64,000 nucleotides of DNA from an uncultured Cedecea sp. (GTDB lineage: Bacteria; Pseudomonadota; Gammaproteobacteria; Enterobacterales; Enterobacteriaceae). The DNA lies in the NCBI RefSeq assembly GCF_947498825.1, contig NZ_CANMLV010000022.1, positions 23,909 to 87,908 of the forward strand. The letters are read 5' to 3'. A program made the translations under genes and the position numbers. The notes below the pieces were generated by a model, which saw nothing but the letters and a program-made list of their open reading frames with translations, made no database searches and was not told the DNA's origin. Shown piece by piece: positions 21,381-34,200 of the stretch (within the stretch, counting starts at the first letter, position 1; each line of letters opens with the position of its first letter).

Positions 21381-22727
21381 ATGAAAAAACAAGTACGGCT
21401 GTTAAGTGTATTAGCGCTAAGTATCGGTGTGACACTCAGTGCTTCATCTCTGGCTTTAGCCTCAACATCTACAGATGTCCCTTCGCAGCAGCCTGTATTA
21501 CCTAGCCTGGCGCCTATGCTGGAGCAAGTTATTCCTGCGGTTGTCAGTGTCCAGGTTGAGCGCAACGCACCTGCTACGGATTCCGAAGCGCCGCTCCCGC
21601 CAGGAAAAGTGCCGCGTGGCCTGGGGGGATTAGGTTCAGGTGTCATTATTGATGCCAAAAATGGTTATATTCTGACGAATAATCATGTAATTGATAGCGC
21701 AGATAAAATCAAAATCAAACTCAATGACGGACGCGAGTTTAATGCTAAAGCTATCGGTAGCGATAAGCAAAGCGATATCGCTTTACTACAATTACAGGAC
21801 GCCAAAGACTTAAAAGAAATCAAAGTGGCTGACTCTGATGGCCTGCGAGTCGGTGATTTTACTGTTGCTGTGGGCAACCCGTTTGGTCTCGGACAAACGG
21901 CAACCTCTGGTATTATTTCTGCCCTTGGTCGTAGTGGACTTAATTTAGAAGGTCTGGAAAACTTTATCCAGACTGATGCTTCAATTAACCAAGGTAACTC
22001 TGGCGGGGCACTGGTTAACCTTAACGGCGAGCTGATTGGTATTAATACCGCCATTCTGGCCCCTGGTGGGGGTAACGTTGGTATCGGTTTTGCCATCCCT
22101 AGCAATATGGCGCAAACCCTGGTTAAACAATTTATCCAGTACGGTGAAGCTAAACGCGGTTTACTGGGTATTAAAGGCACAGAGCTGAATGCTGACATTG
22201 CTAAAGCCTTTAAACTCAATACTCAGCGCGGTGCTTTTATCAGTGAAGTGATACCTGACTCCGGATCGGCAAAAGCGGGCGTCAAAGCAGGCGATGTTAT
22301 TACCAGTTTGAACGGTAAAACGATCCAAAGCTTTGCTGAATTGCGCAGCAAAATTGCCACCACCGAACCCGGTACAGTAGTTAAACTAGGTCTGTTACGT
22401 GATGGAAAACCTCTTGACGTTAATGTAACCCTGGATAAAAGCCCAGAGGCGACCACGAGTCTGGAGTCGATTCTTCCCGCACTACAGGGAGCTTCATTCA
22501 GCGATGGGCAGTTAAAAGACGGGACTAAAGGTGTCCTGCTGGAGAATGTAGAAAAAGGTTCACCTGCGGCACTGGCAGGCTTGCAGAAAGATGACGTTAT
22601 CGTCGCGATCAACCGCGATCCGGTACATAATTTAAGCGAAATGCGTAAAGTTTTAGATACCAAGCCTGCGATTATCGCCTTACATATTATCCGTGGCGAC
22701 AACAGTATCTATATCCTGGCGCGTTAA
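21381..22727 (+). CDS. degQ: Periplasmic serine endoprotease DegQ
   Basis: 448 residues with a signal peptide (cleavage near ALA-ST, residue ~27), one trypsin-like domain and two PDZ domains. The catalytic triad is His102 (TNNHVID), Asp132 (SDIALL) and Ser207 (GNSGGA). The start is the ATG giving MKKQVRLLS, not the upstream ATG in the longer frame. The region before GLGSGVII is short and Pro-rich, so the regulatory LA loop is reduced relative to DegP and apparently also to E. coli DegQ. degS follows, as in the family. Confidence 0.95.
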   Translation: MKKQVRLLSVLALSIGVTLSASSLALASTSTDVPSQQPVLPSLAPMLEQVIPAVVSVQVERNAPATDSEAPLPPGKVPRGLGGLGSGVIIDAKNGYILTNNHVIDSADKIKIKLNDGREFNAKAIGSDKQSDIALLQLQDAKDLKEIKVADSDGLRVGDFTVAVGNPFGLGQTATSGIISALGRSGLNLEGLENFIQTDASINQGNSGGALVNLNGELIGINTAILAPGGGNVGIGFAIPSNMAQTLVKQFIQYGEAKRGLLGIKGTELNADIAKAFKLNTQRGAFISEVIPDSGSAKAGVKAGDVITSLNGKTIQSFAELRSKIATTEPGTVVKLGLLRDGKPLDVNVTLDKSPEATTSLESILPALQGASFSDGQLKDGTKGVLLENVEKGSPAALAGLQKDDVIVAINRDPVHNLSEMRKVLDTKPAIIALHIIRGDNSIYILAR

Positions 22728-22737
22728 TACTAACCGA

Positions 22738-22771
22738 GGAAACGGGCATGTCAGGTCTACCTGCCCGTTCC
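22738..22771 (+). terminator. Hairpin between degQ and degS
   Basis: GGAAACGGGCA pairs with TGCCCGTTCC around ~13 nt. No T-run follows. Could partly terminate or stabilise the degQ message before degS. Confidence 0.5.
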
Positions 22772-22816
22772 ACTTATGTTACTCTATCGGCCTCTCTTAC
22801 GATTTAATTAAACACT

Positions 22817-23884
22817 ATGCTTCTGAAGATACTTCGTTCAGTGGTGATAGGAATAATTGTTGCGGGTTTATTGTTGTTCACAATACCTTCACTCCGACAA
22901 ACAATTAGCCCGCTTACCCCGTCAGCATTTGATAGCACCGATGACACCCCGGTGAGCTTTAACTCAGGGGTACGTCGCGCTGCTCCTGCTGTCGTCAATG
23001 TCTATAACCGTAGCGCCGGAAACAATGGCCAGCCAGAATTGCATATAAAAACGCTCGGCTCTGGCGTTATTATGGACAGTCGCGGCTATATCATTACGAA
23101 TAAGCATGTCATCAACGATGCTGATCAAATCATTGTCGCACTACAAGATGGTCGTATATTTGAAGCTTTGTTAGTCGGATCTGACAGTCTGACAGACCTT
23201 GCTGTATTAAGAATTGATGCCACCAATCTTCCCACCATCCCTATTAATATCAAGCGACAGGCACATATTGGCGATGTGGTGCTGGCGATTGGCAACCCCT
23301 ATAACCTTGGCCAGACAGTCACCCAGGGAATTATTGGCGCCACTGGACGAGTCGGCCTTAGTGCATCTGGCAGGCAGTCTTTTTTACAAACAGATGCTTC
23401 GATCAACCGGGGAAACTCCGGCGGTGCGCTGGTCAATTCGCTGGGTGAACTGATTGGTATTAATACCCTGTCATTTGACAAAAGTAATGACGGTGAGACA
23501 CCAGAAGGCATTGGCTTTGCTATTCCTACCGCGCTATCAACCAAAATCATGGAAAAACTGATTCGTGATGGACGGGTGATCCGTGGTTATATCGGTATTG
23601 ATGGCATGGATTTCGCGCCGCGTAATGCCCCTGCCACGGGTATAGAACGGCTACAAGGAATTATGGTCAGTAAAACGTCACCGAATGGACCCGCGGCTAC
23701 CGCTGGTATTCAGGCCAAAGACTTGATTCTTTCAGTCAATCATAAACCTGCGGTATCGGTGCTTGAGACCATGGATCAAGTCGCAGAAATTCGCCCGGGT
23801 TCGGTTATTGATGTTGAAGTCATACGTGACGATAAGAAACTCACCCTACCTGTCACTATTCAGGAATATCCCGCTGTTAACTAA
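22817..23884 (+). CDS. degS: Regulatory site-1 protease DegS (sigma-E activation)
   Basis: 355 residues, same as E. coli. One N-terminal membrane anchor (residues ~5-25), a protease domain with His97 (TNKHVIN), Asp127 (LTDLAV) and Ser201 (NRGNSGGA), and one C-terminal PDZ domain. Senses unassembled outer-membrane porin C-termini and cleaves RseA to release sigma-E. No strong ribosome binding site is visible before the ATG. Confidence 0.97.
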   Translation: MLLKILRSVVIGIIVAGLLLFTIPSLRQTISPLTPSAFDSTDDTPVSFNSGVRRAAPAVVNVYNRSAGNNGQPELHIKTLGSGVIMDSRGYIITNKHVINDADQIIVALQDGRIFEALLVGSDSLTDLAVLRIDATNLPTIPINIKRQAHIGDVVLAIGNPYNLGQTVTQGIIGATGRVGLSASGRQSFLQTDASINRGNSGGALVNSLGELIGINTLSFDKSNDGETPEGIGFAIPTALSTKIMEKLIRDGRVIRGYIGIDGMDFAPRNAPATGIERLQGIMVSKTSPNGPAATAGIQAKDLILSVNHKPAVSVLETMDQVAEIRPGSVIDVEVIRDDKKLTLPVTIQEYPAVN

Positions 23885-23906
23885 TTAACTGCTGTCGAAC
23901 AACCAT

Positions 23907-23939
23907 AAAAAACGGGAAAACAATGTTTTCCCGTTTTTT
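23907..23939. terminator. Bidirectional terminator degS / mdh
   Basis: AAAAAACGGGAAAAC pairs with GTTTTCCCGTTTTTT, A-rich on one side and T-rich on the other, between convergent genes. Works for both strands. Confidence 0.93.
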
Positions 23940-23987
23940 CTTCTCGGGCTAAGAGCTTATTTGCTCTCACACCGATAATACTCAGGC

Positions 23988-25298
<1,311 letters not shown>

Positions 25299-25332
25299 TG
25301 CATAAAAATTCATTAAAACGCATAATAATTTT
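25299..25332 (+). promoter_or_regulatory. Two tandem ARG boxes (argR autoregulation)
   Basis: Box 1, TGCAT-AAAA-ATTCA (25299-25312), is very close to the ArgR consensus. Box 2, CGCAT-AATA-ATTTT (25319-25332), is weaker. Their centres are 20 bp apart, the paired arrangement bound by one ArgR hexamer, between the -10 region and the argR start. Confidence 0.75.
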
Positions 25333-25356
25333 CTTTATCCCCCCTATGGCAGGTAA

Positions 25357-25830
<474 letters not shown>

Positions 25831-25836
25831 TCATTC

Positions 25837-25869
25837 GGCTGTTCCCGCCATAACACATGGCGGGGAGCC
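25837..25869. terminator. Hairpin between convergent argR and aaeB
   Basis: GGCT-TCCCGCCAT pairs with ATGGCGGGGA-GCC around ~5 nt. In E. coli yhcN and yhcO lie between these genes; they are absent here. Confidence 0.6.
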
Positions 25870-25887
25870 CGATATATCTGACGTCGC

Positions 25888-27864
25888 TCAGGCATTAATA
25901 AGCGTGTGCTGATACTTATGCAATATCAGGCTCAGACGCTGTACCAGCTCTATGGTTTGTGGTGGCGCTGACCACTGCTGTAGTTTTTCTTCATAGACAT
26001 CCAGTTCAGCCAGCAACAGTAAATACTCTCGCTGCCGTTTACTGTCATTACTCGCTGCAATGACCCGGTTCGCCGTTTTACGTAACTGGCGATGAAAAGC
26101 TGATAGCTCCTCATTAACCGGTATCGCGACATCACGCAAACGCTGATGCAAAATAATCAGTGTCAGTGCCAGACGATACTTGTCGATATCACCAGGGAAA
26201 CGACTCAGCAATAAGAATAGTTGCTGATACAAAGCGGGCAGATGGTTCTCATTATGGCGTATTTTATTGGTCGTCAGTGCAGAGACCGCAGCCGAAACAA
26301 ATTGATTGAGCAACGTGCGTCCAGTTCTCTCTTTAGAGTTATCGCGAACCAGCAGAATCACCAACAGCGCCAGGATACTACCGACGATTTGCCCCAGAGC
26401 ACTATCCAGGAAAGTGCTAAAATGGAACGTCATCGGGTTATCCAGTACGATAATGTTAATGGTACCCGCCAGTGCGCCAAGGGAACCAAGCCGCCGTTTC
26501 TGAACTTCAATACCAATGAAGAAACCCAGTAATGCCAGGCTAATACAGAGCAATAAAAAGCTTTGCTGGGTCGAAGGCATAATAACCAAAAAGTAGAGCG
26601 CGCCTATCGGAAGTGCGGCTAACATGCCATAGACAAAATCAAGCGCCACCATCCGGGGATTAGGCAGACGCATAGCCAGCGACGTTACGACGGCTATCAT
26701 CACCATTGCCCCACTGCCAGACGTCCATCCGGTCCATAACCAGAACAAACTGCCCAACATGCAGGAAATAGTGGTACGCCAGAAGTTGATCATCGCGTGA
26801 TGCCCTTCGGCTGACTCAACTTTGACAACCACTTCGTCCTGTAAAATTTCCTCTTCTACTCTGCTTATCGGAGCATGTGTGATAACGCCCTTTTTGAGTA
26901 ATGAGTAACGTGTTGAGGCACCAACCCAGCTACTGATCGATACTGGCGTGGATTTTTCTCCCAGCACGGAAATTAATCGACGCAATTTTTTCAGCTGCCT
27001 GTGTACATCTGCAGCCGTTTCAACATGCGTTGCAAAGACCTGTCTGAGCGAAGGCGTAATATCCAGCGGACGTAGATTCTGAACCAAGAAGGTTTCACAG
27101 GCTTGGGTAATTTGTGTCAAAGCCAGGGTATTAATCGCCTTAAGACGCCGATTCGCCCGTTCCCAGCGCGAAGACTCCATCTGTAGGTTACTGCGCATAC
27201 CGTTTAATGCAGTCACCCGTCGAACCAGATTCCCCCAGCTTTTATCGATTTCGTCTTTATCTTCATGGGCAATACAGAGCTGCATTAACCGATACTGTTC
27301 CACCAGCAAGCTGTCCAGCTCTCTGTCTATTTCTTGTTTAATCGAGCGAGGGGAAAAAAGTAAGTCAGCAACAATAGCGCAGACAATACCAATGATTATC
27401 TCGCTGCAGCGTTCAATCGCAAATTGTGGCGTCGTCAGTGGTACAGTGTGGATACTGATGACAATGATTAAAGCAGTATAACCCGACAGCCCCCATGCGT
27501 AGGAGTTTTCAACACGTACCAGAGAAGAGATCCAGATACAGAATCCCGCCCATAAACAACATGCCAATAGCATGACTACTGGTGCTCTGATCAGTGAGAT
27601 TATAATAATTAAAGCGGCTGCACAGCCGATAAAAGTACCGACAATACGTAACATACCACGATAACGAATCGCACCAGAATAAGGCTCACCACCGGCCGCA
27701 AAAGCCGGTCCGGCAGCAACCAGTGCTGCCGTCAGCGCGGCCCAGCGCGGGGTATCAAGGTTAAAATGAAAACCAATGAAAACCGCCAGTACAATGGCGA
27801 AGGCCAGCTTAATTGCAAAGCGGATATGCAGTGTAGAAATATGATACATACTTAGCTGGCTCAA
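25888..27864 (-). CDS. aaeB: p-Hydroxybenzoic acid efflux pump subunit AaeB
   Basis: 658 residues (E. coli 655). Aromatic acid exporter family: two hydrophobic halves (about residues 10-165 and 370-515) separated by a cytoplasmic region. Conserved [28 protein letters not shown] and [15 protein letters not shown]. Works with the AaeA membrane fusion protein. Overlaps the aaeA stop by 4 bp (ATGA). Confidence 0.96.
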   Translation of the reverse strand: MSQLSMYHISTLHIRFAIKLAFAIVLAVFIGFHFNLDTPRWAALTAALVAAGPAFAAGGEPYSGAIRYRGMLRIVGTFIGCAAALIIIISLIRAPVVMLLACCLWAGFCIWISSLVRVENSYAWGLSGYTALIIVISIHTVPLTTPQFAIERCSEIIIGIVCAIVADLLFSPRSIKQEIDRELDSLLVEQYRLMQLCIAHEDKDEIDKSWGNLVRRVTALNGMRSNLQMESSRWERANRRLKAINTLALTQITQACETFLVQNLRPLDITPSLRQVFATHVETAADVHRQLKKLRRLISVLGEKSTPVSISSWVGASTRYSLLKKGVITHAPISRVEEEILQDEVVVKVESAEGHHAMINFWRTTISCMLGSLFWLWTGWTSGSGAMVMIAVVTSLAMRLPNPRMVALDFVYGMLAALPIGALYFLVIMPSTQQSFLLLCISLALLGFFIGIEVQKRRLGSLGALAGTINIIVLDNPMTFHFSTFLDSALGQIVGSILALLVILLVRDNSKERTGRTLLNQFVSAAVSALTTNKIRHNENHLPALYQQLFLLLSRFPGDIDKYRLALTLIILHQRLRDVAIPVNEELSAFHRQLRKTANRVIAASNDSKRQREYLLLLAELDVYEEKLQQWSAPPQTIELVQRLSLILHKYQHTLINA

Positions 27865-28793
27865 CCGATCTCACGAATGCGGTGCAGAAGTTTCATAAAA
27901 AATGAATCATGTTCCGTATCCAGATCTTGTTCACCGGTTACCACAACGGTTGCCGTGGTGCCCGCAGGGTAAAGGATCCCCTGCTGCTCATCGAGATGAA
28001 TACGCACCGGAACACGCTGAGCCAAACGAACCCATTCCAGATTAGAGTCAATACTCGCCATGCCTTTGGCATCACTTACACTGCTTGCGTTAGCGACCCC
28101 AGCAGAAATACTGTCAACCGTTCCACGCAGTACCCGATTACTTCCCAATGGAGTGATTTGTACACGGTATCCCGGACGAATACCGTCAAGCTTGGTTTCC
28201 TCCATATAGGCCTGAATATAAAACGAATTCTGTTTGACTAAAGCAACGGCAGTAGAGCCACGGGTAATAAACTCTCCCACGTAGACATTAAGATTAGTTA
28301 TCCAGCCATCAGCCGGGGCACGAATAATCGTGCGCTGTAAATCCAGAGTCGCAACGTCGCGCAATGCCTCCGATTTAGCTAATTGATGAATAGCGGTTTG
28401 CAGTACGTTATTGGACTGATCGATCTCTTCACGCGATATAGCATTGGCTCCAAGGCTATTACGTCGACCAGCTTCACGACGTTTCTCCGTGACTAACGCC
28501 TGGTAATAATCAACATCGGCCTGTGCTTCAGTTAACGCTTTTTGATAACGTTCTCTGTCTATGACAAATAACACCTGATCTTTCTTCACCAGCTGATTAT
28601 CGTGAACATTCACTTCGCTAATCAAACCAGAAACATCCGGCGCAATAGCGACAATGTCGGCAGAGAAGCGGGCATCACGCGTCCAGGGTGATTCAGTGTA
28701 AAACGCCCATGCGCGAAAAATAGCGATGAAGGCCAGAACCACCAACACTAAGGTTATCGCAGGACGAGAGATATTTTTTACGAAAATTTTCAC
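27861..28793 (-). CDS. aaeA: p-Hydroxybenzoic acid efflux pump subunit AaeA
   Basis: 310 residues from the GTG at 28793, preceded by TGAGGTC six bases upstream; this gives the same length as E. coli AaeA, whereas a TTG five codons earlier would overlap aaeX. N-terminal membrane helix (residues ~10-30), lipoyl-like and coiled-coil hairpin ([19 protein letters not shown]), and [13 protein letters not shown]. Periplasmic adaptor of the AaeAB pump. Confidence 0.94.
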   Translation of the reverse strand: MKIFVKNISRPAITLVLVVLAFIAIFRAWAFYTESPWTRDARFSADIVAIAPDVSGLISEVNVHDNQLVKKDQVLFVIDRERYQKALTEAQADVDYYQALVTEKRREAGRRNSLGANAISREEIDQSNNVLQTAIHQLAKSEALRDVATLDLQRTIIRAPADGWITNLNVYVGEFITRGSTAVALVKQNSFYIQAYMEETKLDGIRPGYRVQITPLGSNRVLRGTVDSISAGVANASSVSDAKGMASIDSNLEWVRLAQRVPVRIHLDEQQGILYPAGTTATVVVTGEQDLDTEHDSFFMKLLHRIREIG

Positions 28794-28800
28794 AAAGACC

Positions 28801-29004
28801 TCAAACAAACAGACGCGAAATCAAATAAAAAAGACAGCAATACAAGGCGGTATTAAATAGGGCCGGATGCCAGACAAAATCATAAATACCGGTCGGGGTC
28901 AGCAATCGGCGGACTATCCAAAATAGTGCCAACGACAAAATCAACTCGAAAAATATTGGCGGAAAAGAGAGGCCAGATATTACGATGACGGGAAACAGAC
29001 TCAT
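28801..29004 (-). CDS. aaeX: Small membrane protein AaeX
   Basis: 67 residues, same as E. coli, from the ATG giving [16 protein letters not shown]. Two membrane segments, ending [13 protein letters not shown]. First gene of aaeXAB. The LysR-type regulator gene aaeR, normally divergent just upstream, is absent; ERIC-type repeats fill the interval. Confidence 0.95.
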   Translation of the reverse strand: MSLFPVIVISGLSFPPIFFELILSLALFWIVRRLLTPTGIYDFVWHPALFNTALYCCLFYLISRLFV

Positions 29005-29082
29005 TTTAGTCCTGCAATAGAGTACTGGAGAGCGAATGCTCAACAGCAATTTACAATAAGAAACAATTTGAAATTAATCTAT

Positions 29083-29209
29083 TATACCCAAAATAATTCG
29101 AGTTGCTTGTCGGCGCGAAGTGAGGCGCGTCGATGAGCATAGATAGACTATGTGATTCGGCGCGCCTCATGCACGCAACACCCAAGTAACTTGAAGTATG
29201 ACGGGTATA
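29083..29209. repeat. ERIC-type 127-bp repeat, copy B
   Basis: 127 bp, TATACCCAAAATAATTCGAG ... AACTTGAAGTATGACGGGTA. Centre: GGCGCG-AGTGAGGCGC stem and GAGCATAGATAGACTATGTG. Lies 78 bp upstream of aaeX, where its regulator gene would be. Confidence 0.85.
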
Positions 29210-29375
29210 TTCGGTTAACACAGCGTTAATTACACTATAATAATGTTATTAAAAACCTGTTATCCAGAGAATGCTATAAATCAATTTTTGTACCATTACA
29301 CAGAAGAAAACCAAAGTAGAGAGGATGTTAGGAAATTTAAGCAAAGACAGGGCGAAAATGCATTCGCCCCTGTAC

Positions 29376-29497
29376 TCGTCATACTTCAAGTTACTTGAGT
29401 GTTAACAGTATTCTGGCCATCGAGTCACATAGCTTATCTGTGCTCATCGACGGCCGGAGCTTCTCGCCTGGGAGCAGCGAGAATTATTCAGGGGATA
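29376..29497. repeat. Degenerate ERIC-type repeat, opposite orientation
   Basis: About 122 bp. Left end CTCGTCATACTTCAAGTTAC, right end GAGAATTATTCAGGGGATA, both decayed forms of the ERIC termini; centre contains CACATAGCTTATCTGTGCTC. Runs up to 10 bp from the tldD stop, so it may serve as its 3' hairpin. Confidence 0.65.
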
Positions 29498-29506
29498 AGT
29501 GAAAGC

Positions 29507-30952
29507 TTAAGCAGTACCACCGATGGTCAGATTATCGACTTTCAGAGTCGGTTGTCCAACACCTACCGGCAAACTTTGGCCTTCTTTTCCGCAAACCCCG
29601 ACACCCTGATCGAGGGCCAGATCGTTACCGACCATCGAGATCTGTTGCATCGCTTCGATCCCGGACCCTATCAAGGTTGCCCCTTTGACTGGTGTCGTCA
29701 CTTTACCGTTTTCAATCAAATAAGCCTCGGAAGTAGAAAAGACGAATTTACCAGAGGTAATATCTACCTGACCACCGCCAAAATTCGGCGCATAGAGGCC
29801 ATACTCTACGGATTCGATAATTTCTTGCGGGGTTGATTTACCTGCCAGCATATAGGTGTTGGTCATGCGCGGCATCGGTAAATGTGCATAGGATTCACGG
29901 CGACCATTGCCTGTTGGCGGCACACCCATCAGGCGCGCATTCATCTTGTCCTGCATATAACTTTTCAGGATACCGTTTTCAATCAGCACGTTGTACTGGC
30001 CCGGAACACCTTCATCATCAATGGCCACTGAACCACGGCGATTAGGCATCGAACCATCATCAACAATGGTGCAAAGTTCTGAAGAGACCTGTTGCCCTAT
30101 TTTTCCGCTAAACACTGATGTACCGCGACGATTGAAGTCACCTTCCAGTCCATGACCGACAGCCTCATGCAGTAAGACACCCGGCCAGCCAGCACCCAGT
30201 ACCACCGGCAGCATACCCGCCGGGGCGGCAACCGCGGACAAATTAACCAAAGCCATACGTACGGCTTCTTTTGCCCAGGCATCAGCACGCACTTCACCAT
30301 TGACGTTTTCAAGGAAGTATTCATAACCGAAACGACCGCCGCCGCCGGTAGAACCGCGTTCGCGTTTTCCTTCGTGTTCAACCTGAACACTGACCGATAA
30401 ACGGACTAACGGGCGAATATCAGCCGCCAGTGTGCCATCCGTTGCGGCAACCAAGATAAGCTCATAGACGCCCGTCAGACTGGCGGTCACTTCCTGTACA
30501 CGGCTATCGGCTGCACGAGCAGCACTATCAACACGTTTGAGAATATCGAGCTTCTCTTCACGCGTCATACTGGTTAACGGATCAATACTGGCATAGAGCG
30601 CACCATGTTGTACCGCCCCCAGAGTTTGAATACGCCCATTACCTTGTTCACTGACAATGCTACGTGCCGCATGGCTACTTTGTTCCAGCGCCAGCAAGCT
30701 AATCTGATCGGCATAAGCAAAACCGGTTTTTTCGCCACTGATAGCACGGACACCGACTCCCTGATCGATATTATAGGAGCCATCTTTAATAATACGGTCT
30801 TCCAGTACCCATGACTCATGATAACTGGACTGGAAATAGAGATCGCCATAGTCAAGACGACGCTCTGATAACTGACCGAGAATGGAAAACAGGTCTTGAT
30901 GGGTTAAGCCATTCACAGACAGTAGTTGCTCACTTACCAGGTTCAGACTCAT
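29507..30952 (-). CDS. tldD: Metalloprotease subunit TldD
   Basis: 481 residues. The zinc motif HEAVGH (HExxxH) lies past the middle, in [15 protein letters not shown]. TldD with TldE (PmbA, not in this window) forms a heterodimeric protease that trims unfolded peptides, such as microcin B17 precursor and CcdA. Directly downstream of yhdP, as in E. coli, with an ERIC-type repeat in the gap. Confidence 0.97.
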   Translation of the reverse strand: MSLNLVSEQLLSVNGLTHQDLFSILGQLSERRLDYGDLYFQSSYHESWVLEDRIIKDGSYNIDQGVGVRAISGEKTGFAYADQISLLALEQSSHAARSIVSEQGNGRIQTLGAVQHGALYASIDPLTSMTREEKLDILKRVDSAARAADSRVQEVTASLTGVYELILVAATDGTLAADIRPLVRLSVSVQVEHEGKRERGSTGGGGRFGYEYFLENVNGEVRADAWAKEAVRMALVNLSAVAAPAGMLPVVLGAGWPGVLLHEAVGHGLEGDFNRRGTSVFSGKIGQQVSSELCTIVDDGSMPNRRGSVAIDDEGVPGQYNVLIENGILKSYMQDKMNARLMGVPPTGNGRRESYAHLPMPRMTNTYMLAGKSTPQEIIESVEYGLYAPNFGGGQVDITSGKFVFSTSEAYLIENGKVTTPVKGATLIGSGIEAMQQISMVGNDLALDQGVGVCGKEGQSLPVGVGQPTLKVDNLTIGGTA

Positions 30953-31107
30953 CGTTTCGCTACTCTTATTACTTATCGCTCAAGGCGAAAAAGGGTGGAA
31001 CTTTGGATAGTTCAAGTCACGACAACCCTAATCACTGACTGATATTTTGATAAAACTGCAAAATCAGTCCAGCAAAACAGGCCCGCAGATTTGAAATATA
31101 ATGAATA

Positions 31108-31233
31108 TATACCCAAAATAATTCGAGTTGCTTGTAGGCGCGAAGTGAGGCGCATCAATGAGCATAGATAAACTATGTGATTCGGCGCGTCTCACGCACG
31201 CAACGCCCTGGCAACTTGAAGTATGACGGTATA
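31108..31233. repeat. ERIC-type ~126-bp repeat, copy C
   Basis: Same ends as copies A and B (TATACCCAAAATAATTCGAG; AACTTGAAGTATGACGG-TATA, one G short). Located between yhdP and tldD, so it is transcribed and could fold in the mRNA. Confidence 0.85.
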
Positions 31234-31271
31234 ACTTTTATGTGTGCCGTTATTTCTCCACGCACAGCAAA

Positions 31272-34200
31272 TCATCTGGCTTCGTTCATTTTCGGCTGAC
31301 GTAATACTTCATCAACTTTCGGTTTATCCATCGGGCCTGTGATGCTATAGCGCAGGATAGAAACCTTACTCCATAATGGACTTAGTACCTTACTCGCCGC
31401 AAATACCGCAGCACCAACAATAGGGTTGACCGCAAATGCCGTCGCTACACTGACCGTGGCAGAGATTTCCGGTGCGACAATCGCCTCGAGATTAAGCTCG
31501 CGCCGCACTAAATCCATTTCACCTTTAATGGCGATATCCGCTTCCAGGCCGTCCACCAGTGTATCATCGGTATGGAAAATACCGTCTTTTATCCATGCGG
31601 TGCTATTGATACTGTCGTAGTAAAAACCACTCCCGAAAGTATCTCTGAAATCAAAACGTAACTTGCGCAATAGCGCATCAAAGCTGACCAGACGAAGTAA
31701 TTGCCCCGCACGACCAGTGCCAACCGACTCGATTCTGCCACGCCCCAGTGACATTTTCAAAATCCCACTCAGCGAGCTTTCATCAGGAGACCAAGGGACA
31801 TCTCGCCAATACAAATCATAGTTTACATCAAAAGAAGATTCCTGAAGCGGAATGCTCACACCAAAGAAACTCGCCGTCTGCCCCACCTTCTGCCCCGTAA
31901 GGCTCCCTTTTAGGGCCGTACGGAGACCGCCGGGTTTATTGACCCACTCCCCCTCGGCAGTTAACCGGGCGAACCCAGCCTCTATCAAACCGTTTTCCAG
32001 TTTCAGAGTATCGCCTTTAACAATTAAATCACCGTCAATACGACCGTATTTCTGCCCCCATAACCAGCATTCAGCACAACGCAGCAAAACGTCAGGCCAG
32101 CTACGGAAATCAATAGCCGATGATGAAAATATACTGTTATCAGCGCCTGTATCACTCTTCATCGCCCACTCAGGGTTAAAGTAGAGATAATTGATATTAG
32201 CCTGCCAGGCTGCGTTTTTATGCATTTCCAGCGTGCCGTTAAGTTCACGTCCTTTAGCAACCACTTTTGATCCGCCAGGCGTCGGCTGTGTCATCACACT
32301 CAAGTCATGCCACTGTTGTCCACCTAAAGTCAAAACCGGTATATATAATGTCACCTTCTGTGGTAACACAATACTATCATCGGTAACATGAGCTTTATTC
32401 TGACTTGATAAGCCCAGCCATTCTTCTCCGGCGATAGCGGGCAAATAGAGTTCGATGCTGTTTGATTCAGGCAGTGCGGGGATCCCTTTGCTGTTCGCTG
32501 CCCAAATAGCGCTATCAAGAATCAGATTTTTATTGAGCAACCAGCGGCTGGAAAAGTGATTGTCAGCCCCCGCATTTCCGTTCAGGGTAAACTCTTTTAA
32601 CGATCCTTTGACTGCAATATTGACTGGCAGAGCTGTTCCTGCCGATTTATTCAATGGTGAAGGTAAGTGACTACTTACATTCTTTAAGTTCCCCGCCAGA
32701 TTGACCTGATATTTAGCATCGCCGCTATAGGGAAGCGAGATATCTACTTTACCTGTCCAGCCCATACGACCACTGAGTTTTTTACTGATCTCATCAGGTA
32801 TGACATTTATCTTGCCTGGCAGCCAGTCCCCGCTCAAATTGACACCAATTTGATACTCTTTTTCCCCTGTTTTGGTAGAAAAATCTATGTCAACCGGCTG
32901 ATTAAACCAAGTAGCCTGCAGCGGTTCACTACGCAAATCACCATTAGAAAAACTAAACTTTCCGCTTAAACGGTGCAGCGTGCTTTCCAGAGGCTTAATT
33001 AACAGGTCATTATTTTTCAGCGTAACCTCGCCAGAAGCCAGAGTCATTGCGCCATCGAGGGGAATATCAAGATGTAAGCGAGCATTCACATCGCCGCTAA
33101 TTTGCAGTTCATCGAGGGCGGCAGCCAGGGAGTCATCAAGAGGCGTATCTTTAAAATAGGGTCCTACTGCCGCACCCGGACCATTAATATCCGCATCAAT
33201 CAGCAGTTGTTCTTTATCATAGTCAGGAATATTTGCCGTCAGGTTGCGTGCTGTAACACCACCAAGCGCGACCTTATCCGCATTCATCCACAGCCCCTGA
33301 TTAAGGAAGTCAAGGGTGATATCAAGGTTTTTCAACGCCGGCCAGTCGGGCTGGAAAGCATAGGTCGCGTTACGCAGTGGAACATAAACCTGGAACTGAC
33401 CTTCATTATCTTTGAAAGGAAATAAACCAGGGTCACCGCCGAATACCAGCGTCGCGTTATCCGCCTGTCCACCCTGGATAGCACCGCTCAGATAATCAGT
33501 GAGTTCTTTACCCATCAGATTTTCCGGGAAATAACGCCAGGCTTCAGCACCATTATTGGTTCTGATACCTGCCAGAATACCTAACCAAGGTTCACCCTGC
33601 GCCGGTTGTAGATAACGAAAATCCCCTTTGGCCCAAACGGCAATAGCCTGAACATCAATATTTTTGCCTTCGAGCTCGAAACCTTCAGCATCTTTTTTCC
33701 ACAGCAATGAAGCGGTGCCTTTGGTTATGTTCAGCGGTGCACGAAATACCGTTTCATAAGGCATTTTGCCGTCAATAACCTGAACATCCAGCTTACCATT
33801 CATCACACTCCCGCTCACCGTTCCCGATAAGTGCTCAACGCCGGGTACTAATTTCCACTGGTTCCAGCTGACATTATTCCAGCTCGCCTGCATGCGTGTC
33901 TGATCGGGGTGGTCTAATGGAATATCCAGTGCCAGCGTCGCGATATGCCCTTGCGGCTGCATCGTTTTCCAGACTTTCACCACCTCAGGAGAAAAACGCG
34001 TGGCAACAGGCATGAGTCCATTGAAGTTAGCAAGTTCCATATTGCTGGCACGAACCCGAATTTCTTCACCTCGCGTGTTACCTTGCCCGTTCAGCCAGGC
34101 AAGCTCCAGCCGTCCTTTTGGCCAGGCATGATCATCAAGGGTAATATTAGTATCAGGGATAACGAGTTCCCAGCCCGAAGATTCACGACTGATCTGTGCT

